This document shows, piece by piece, positions 59,617 through 64,000 of a DNA stretch of 64,000 nt. The DNA is taken from the NCBI GenBank assembly GCA_019914995.1, contig CM034143.1:6611501-6675500 (forward strand), read 5' to 3'. A model generated the notes under the pieces. That model searched no databases. It was not told the origin of the DNA and saw nothing but the letters and a program-made list of their open reading frames with translations. Origin of the DNA: Acanthochlamys bracteata (taxonomy: Eukaryota > Streptophyta > Magnoliopsida > Pandanales > Velloziaceae). The position numbers and the translations under genes were made by a program. Position 1 is the stretch's first letter. Every line of letters begins with the position of its first letter.

Positions 59617-62600
59617 TTAATCATCGAGGCGCTGGATCTCACCCATCATGATTCGGTTGCTGTGGACCTTGAAACCAAGTAGAGAAGGGTCAATCTGTCT
59701 TCCCTTCTTCCCCTTTTTCTTTGCAGCCTTACCACCTGGACCAGTATCAGAACTCTCTTGAGAGGTATCAGCAGTATCTGGAGTAGGAGGCTTCTTTGTG
59801 CTCCTCAGCATGTCAACAAATGTAGCTTCTGGAGCATCAGCATCACTGCAAGAGACAGCACGACGAAACCTTACGTCTTTCTTGCTTGTCACTGATGTCT
59901 CTGGCGGCTGTGATAAAACATTCCCCTTTGTCTCCTTCCTTTCACCTGCTTTTGTATCATTTCATTTAAAAACAGAAAGAAGTAACTCCATATTTAGTAA
60001 AGAACAACTGAATTCTAAATGAAAGAACTTGACTCAAAAAAAGGATTTCTGCTTCATCTTTCCCAGTTCGACCGTTCAAACGTTTTAGCAAAAGTAACAC
60101 CAACATAAGAAGGCAAGAGACTAGATACCTTCTTGAGGAGGAATTTTCCCTTTACAGGACAAGTCTGAAGATAGGTCACCCTGAGATGCTACAACAAGCG
60201 GATCTAGAGGCTGGTTCAAAGAATTATCATGCTGTCTAAGGCCAGATACAGGAATTCTACACATGCAAAATAATGGTAATACAAAAAGTTAGACCTTCAT
60301 CTCAAGAAACATAAACAAAAATTGCATTTCCTTCCAATGCACAAGGTGGTCCTAATGAAGGAAGCTCTTATAACAATAAGTAACAAGTGGAAAAATATTG
60401 CATTAGCATGCTGGAGCAGCAAAATAGTGATTGATTAACAGACATACACACTAAAGGGGAGAAAACAGACAAGTAACGGTTAACCGTTATGCCCACTAAA
60501 GGGAAGAAAACAGACTAAACTAGGTTGAAAAACTAACTTGCGTAGTGTCAGAAATAATCTTACCTGTCCCTTATCAATTCTTCACCAAAATCATTGCCTG
60601 TCTCATACTTGTAAAGGCCAGCATTTGAAGCTACATAAAGATTAAGATGATCAAGATCATCTCATGTCGAAGAACTCTCTCAATTTTTCTATTCAAAAAG
60701 GTAAATCTCAAAGAACTTACCCAAGCCAGACAAAGAAGGATGCTTGGTAGATGCATTAGGTTTGAGCGCTCTGTGCAAAACCAAGTCTCCAACCTGCTCC
60801 ATCGCATTATCAAGAGGATCTACACCTGATCTGTTTACTAAAACGCTTTTGGAACGAGCAAGCCTGGCACCCTCAAGCTCATTCATTTCTGTAAGACTGC
60901 TTGTTGGATCATATACTCCTGATGCGGATCGCATACTTAATCTTCCATTGCCAACAAATTTACTACCATCTCTTTCCATATCAAAATTCAGGGTCCGGTC
61001 ATGAGGTGTCTGTCCCAATCCTATGAGACGTGAACCTTCAGCAAAAGGCTCCCCACTATTGGATTTATCTGAAAGAAAGTTGAACAGGTGATCGGATGCA
61101 GGGCGAGGGAAGATTCTAGACTGCTCCCGAAGGCCATAGGATGATGCAGGTGAGCTCTCAGACTGAAAAGCCAGTTTTTGATGAAGCAGGTCTGCTAGCA
61201 CAGGGTTTGAGCTCTCCACATTCCTAGAAGGTGATCCCCATGAATTTGAGTCATCAAAGGACATGTTTCCCTGCATACCTCTCCGCTGCAATTCAGCTTC
61301 TATACGTAACCTGTTCATGTGTGATTCTAGTTGTGATTCCACCAAGGTGCTTGATAGTGGTCCATTGGATTCAGACAGGCGCCCTCTCATCAAATCTGTA
61401 TGAGGTGTGAATTGCTGTTTTGATATATGAGGGGTGGGAAGACTACTGGAAGAAAATCGGCCTTCATTCTCCACAAAGTTAATCTCACCAAAACGTTCAT
61501 GCAAATCCATCCCTGGAACTCGTGATATAGTATCTGTAAAGTCAGACTTCACACGATGAATGCCAGCAGAAATGGGAATTGACCTATCAAAGGGCTGACC
61601 ACTCTGCTCATATAATCCATGCTGCATGCGCTCAAGCATGAGATTTCGCTCAAGATGGTTACCAAGATCAAAGGATGCAGACCTCTGCGGGTGCTGTAGG
61701 AACTCTAGCTGTGGAGAGACAGCAGAATGTGTTTGGTGTGGACTAGCTGCTCCTCTTAAGAACTGACCAGCTTCGTCAACAGGCCAGACGCCACCAACAT
61801 GTCTTTCATCTTCCATAAGAAGCTGCTGTTTTGAAGCCATGGCAAGCTGCCTTGCCTGCAGCTGCTCCTGCTGAACCCCTAAAAGAATTTCTTGCTCCAA
61901 TGGAAGCATCTGTCTTTGCTTAGAAAGAGAAAACGTGTCCATGAGATCATTATGCTGATCGGGATGGATGTTGCGTCCAAATCTTGAATCGACAAGATGA
62001 TCTAAAGCAGGACCATGATGCCGATGAAGATGGTGAGATTGTTGCTGCAACTCTTGCAGGAGATGCTGTCTAAAAAGGACCTGATCAAGCATGTCATTTC
62101 TCTGATGGGCCTCTTGGAGCTGTTGATGCACCAACTGCTCATGGAGCAACTGCTGTCGTTGATGTAGCAACTGGAAGTGGTGCTGACGAAGTTCCTCTTC
62201 TTGCTGCTGTAGCTGCTGTTGCTTCTGCAGCTCCTGCAATCTCTCCTGCTGCAACTGCAGTTTTATAATATGCTCCAGTCCAGGAATAGAAGGATTAATA
62301 GACTGCTGATGGTGCTCAAACATCGCTCCATTCATATGTACATTCTGATGAGCAGGAAGCATTTGCTGCTGCAGAAGCTGTTGTCTTTGTACTTCTTGAG
62401 ACAACAGATGCTCTTCGAGATTAAAGCGGTTCAATTCTGGCTCAAAATGTGAGACACGTCCGGCATCTATCGCATCCTGAAGCATATTCAGACCAGTGTT
62501 TCTCCCATAGCTACTAGACCAGGTACCATGCGTGCCTCCAGGACCAAATGACTCTTGCCGCATTATGTGGCTTTGGTCATCAATGCCAGAAATTTTTGAT

Positions 62601-63941
62601 GACAGCGGCTGCTTTGATTGTGCACCTTCGAGCTCAGACCATAATAATCCAAGAGGATGCAGCTCCCCATCTTTAGGAACCTTATTGTTGACAAAGTTAG
62701 ATTCAATCTCAGATGGCAAATATTGGCAACTATCTGCATTTCCGATTAAGCTACCCCCAGAACCACTTGCAGGCCTTCCAGTATAGAGAACTTCTAAAAA
62801 TAGACAGCAGGTTACATTAATAACCACAAAAGGAGATTAATGATCTGGTATTAAAAGAAAAAGAAAGTAACAACTCACCTTCACTGTCTTGTACAGATGG
62901 ATCATGAAAGCTCACTTTTCCAGAAACAGGAATATCAGGCAATGTTTCTGAACTAGGAATTAGCAGCTTTTGGAAGCTACGCTCAGCATGCTCTCCATAT
63001 TCAGAAGTTCTGGGCTCATCTGCATGATCATCCAATCTGGATTTTGCCAATTGTTGATTTCCGATGACAGACAAACCAATCAGATCAGATGCGGCCACAG
63101 TAGTTCCAACATCATTTTTAGTAACTTCCAAGGGCTCGACATTCCAATCAATATCAGAAGACAAAGAGCTAGGCTGTAATTTTAATTCCAGATGAGGCAT
63201 CACCTCACCAAGAGGCAAGAAAGGCGTTCCTTCTGGAGCATCTGACAAACATACAGGTAAGTCTGTGCCAAAAAATCCTTGCTCAAACCATGATATAATA
63301 TCAAGTCCCAGAAACGGTCCTTGAATCTCCCCTTGAGGATCTCTATAGTATAAACTCAGTTCCTCAGGAGAAGAATTCTGCTCAAAAGGTTTTATGTCCC
63401 CATTCCCAATTTTATACTGATCATCAGCAGCTTTTGGAATGTCGTGGATGAACGAATCAAACAAAAAGTTTGAATCATCAGGTAGCTTACTGTTGGTATC
63501 AAATGACGAACCGGCTAGGTCAACACCTTCAGAATCTGTGATGTTAACAAGTTGTGAACATTCAGCATCTTTGTTAACATCTAAAACGCTTTTATCAATT
63601 ACTATCTGTTCAGAATCAACAGAAAATGGAATTTTAGCACCACCAGAAAAGGTTTCATCTCTTGCACCACTATCTGCTCTGGCAAATGACTCTGAAATAG
63701 AAAAGCACCAGTCAGCATACTTCCAAGAATTTATTCCGGCCATCTTTCTAGTCACAAAATGGAAAGAGCAAACTACATAATTCTATATAAAGCTGACAGT
63801 CTACAACAGCTCATATAAGAACTTGGAACTATGCAAATACAAGAATATTTATTACCAACCTGAATTAATATCACAGACTTTCATTACATTCTCTGATTCA
63901 CTGCTCTTTATCTTTCCCTTCCAGATATCTTCTAAGAGAGA
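59617..63941 (-). CDS. EXA1: GYF domain protein, EXA1 type (3' part; 5' end beyond window)
   Basis: Six visible minus-strand exons: 63941-63860, 63691-62879, 62793-60721, 60630-60564, 60256-60129 and 59945-59617. They join in frame to the last 1163 residues. The GYF domain is in the second visible exon (LSLYYRDPQGEIQGPFLGLD, then DIISWFEQGFFGTDLPVCLS). GYF domains bind proline-rich peptides. The large exon encodes a long Gln/Leu-rich probable coiled coil (about 61850-62420). The C-terminus KGKKGRQIDPSLLGFKVHSN followed by RIMMGEIQRLDD is the EXA1 signature. EXA1 (also GYN4/MUSE11/PSIG1) is a GIGYF-like translational repressor that acts with eIF4E-family proteins, is needed by potexviruses, and restrains NLR immunity. 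The N-terminal part, where the eIF4E-binding motif lies, is off the right edge. Confidence 0.92.
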
Positions 63942-64000
63942 CTACATGGAGGAGGAATTAATAATACAATAAAAAACAGAAACGGACAGAAGAACTACTG

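Noticed and set aside
1-64000. tRNA, rRNA or CRISPR features
   Set aside because: No TΨC-arm/anticodon pattern with proper spacing, no rRNA sequence and no regular spacer array was found. GTTCGA words seen are within transposon-like DNA or spacers.

Overview
The window is nuclear DNA of a flowering plant, most likely a eudicot. The genes are intron-rich with GT-AG borders, the spacers are very AT-rich, and several families are plant-specific (TCP, HVA22, ACR, DUF761, class III peroxidase, chloroplast bL27 with a transit peptide). I cannot name the species. All exon borders were read by eye from splice motifs and reading frame, with no transcript data.

Layout. 1-13.2 kb is repeat-rich. It holds a small hAT element with a perfect 8-bp target duplication, a 430-bp hairpin element between TA microsatellites, Tourist-like MITEs, a possible short spliced transcript with a TATA box, and a decayed adenylate isopentenyltransferase gene. 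13.8-25.3 kb is gene-dense: a DnaJ/DUF3444 protein (+), a class III peroxidase pseudogene (-), chloroplast ribosomal protein L27 (+), a GPI-anchored lipid-transfer protein (-) and an HVA22 protein (+). 27.4-32.3 kb is a Ty1/copia element (-) that landed in an older repeat. 34.6-37.0 kb has a DUF761 protein (+) and a DUF1645-like pseudogene (-). 38.1-41.9 kb is plastid glucose-6-phosphate dehydrogenase (+, ten exons). 43.0-46.8 kb is RMI1 (-, nine exons). 50.2-51.3 kb is a class I TCP factor (+), 55.9-58.0 kb an ACT-repeat protein (+), and 59.6 kb to the right edge the 3' part of an EXA1-type GYF gene (-).

The genes do not form a pathway or operon. Two small links can be seen. The upstream DNA of both RPL27 and RMI1 carries GGCCCA boxes of the kind class I TCP factors bind, and a class I TCP gene lies in the window. 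The redox-regulated plastid G6PDH and the plastid L27 both act in the chloroplast.

Most unusual points: a tandemly duplicated exon pair and a probable GC-AG intron in RMI1, with a MITE in another of its introns; an open, frame-preserving intron in G6PDH; a two-copy hairpin element family; and three recognisable dead host genes (IPT, peroxidase, DUF1645). I found no CRISPR array, no rRNA or tRNA gene, and no clearly new multi-gene system.
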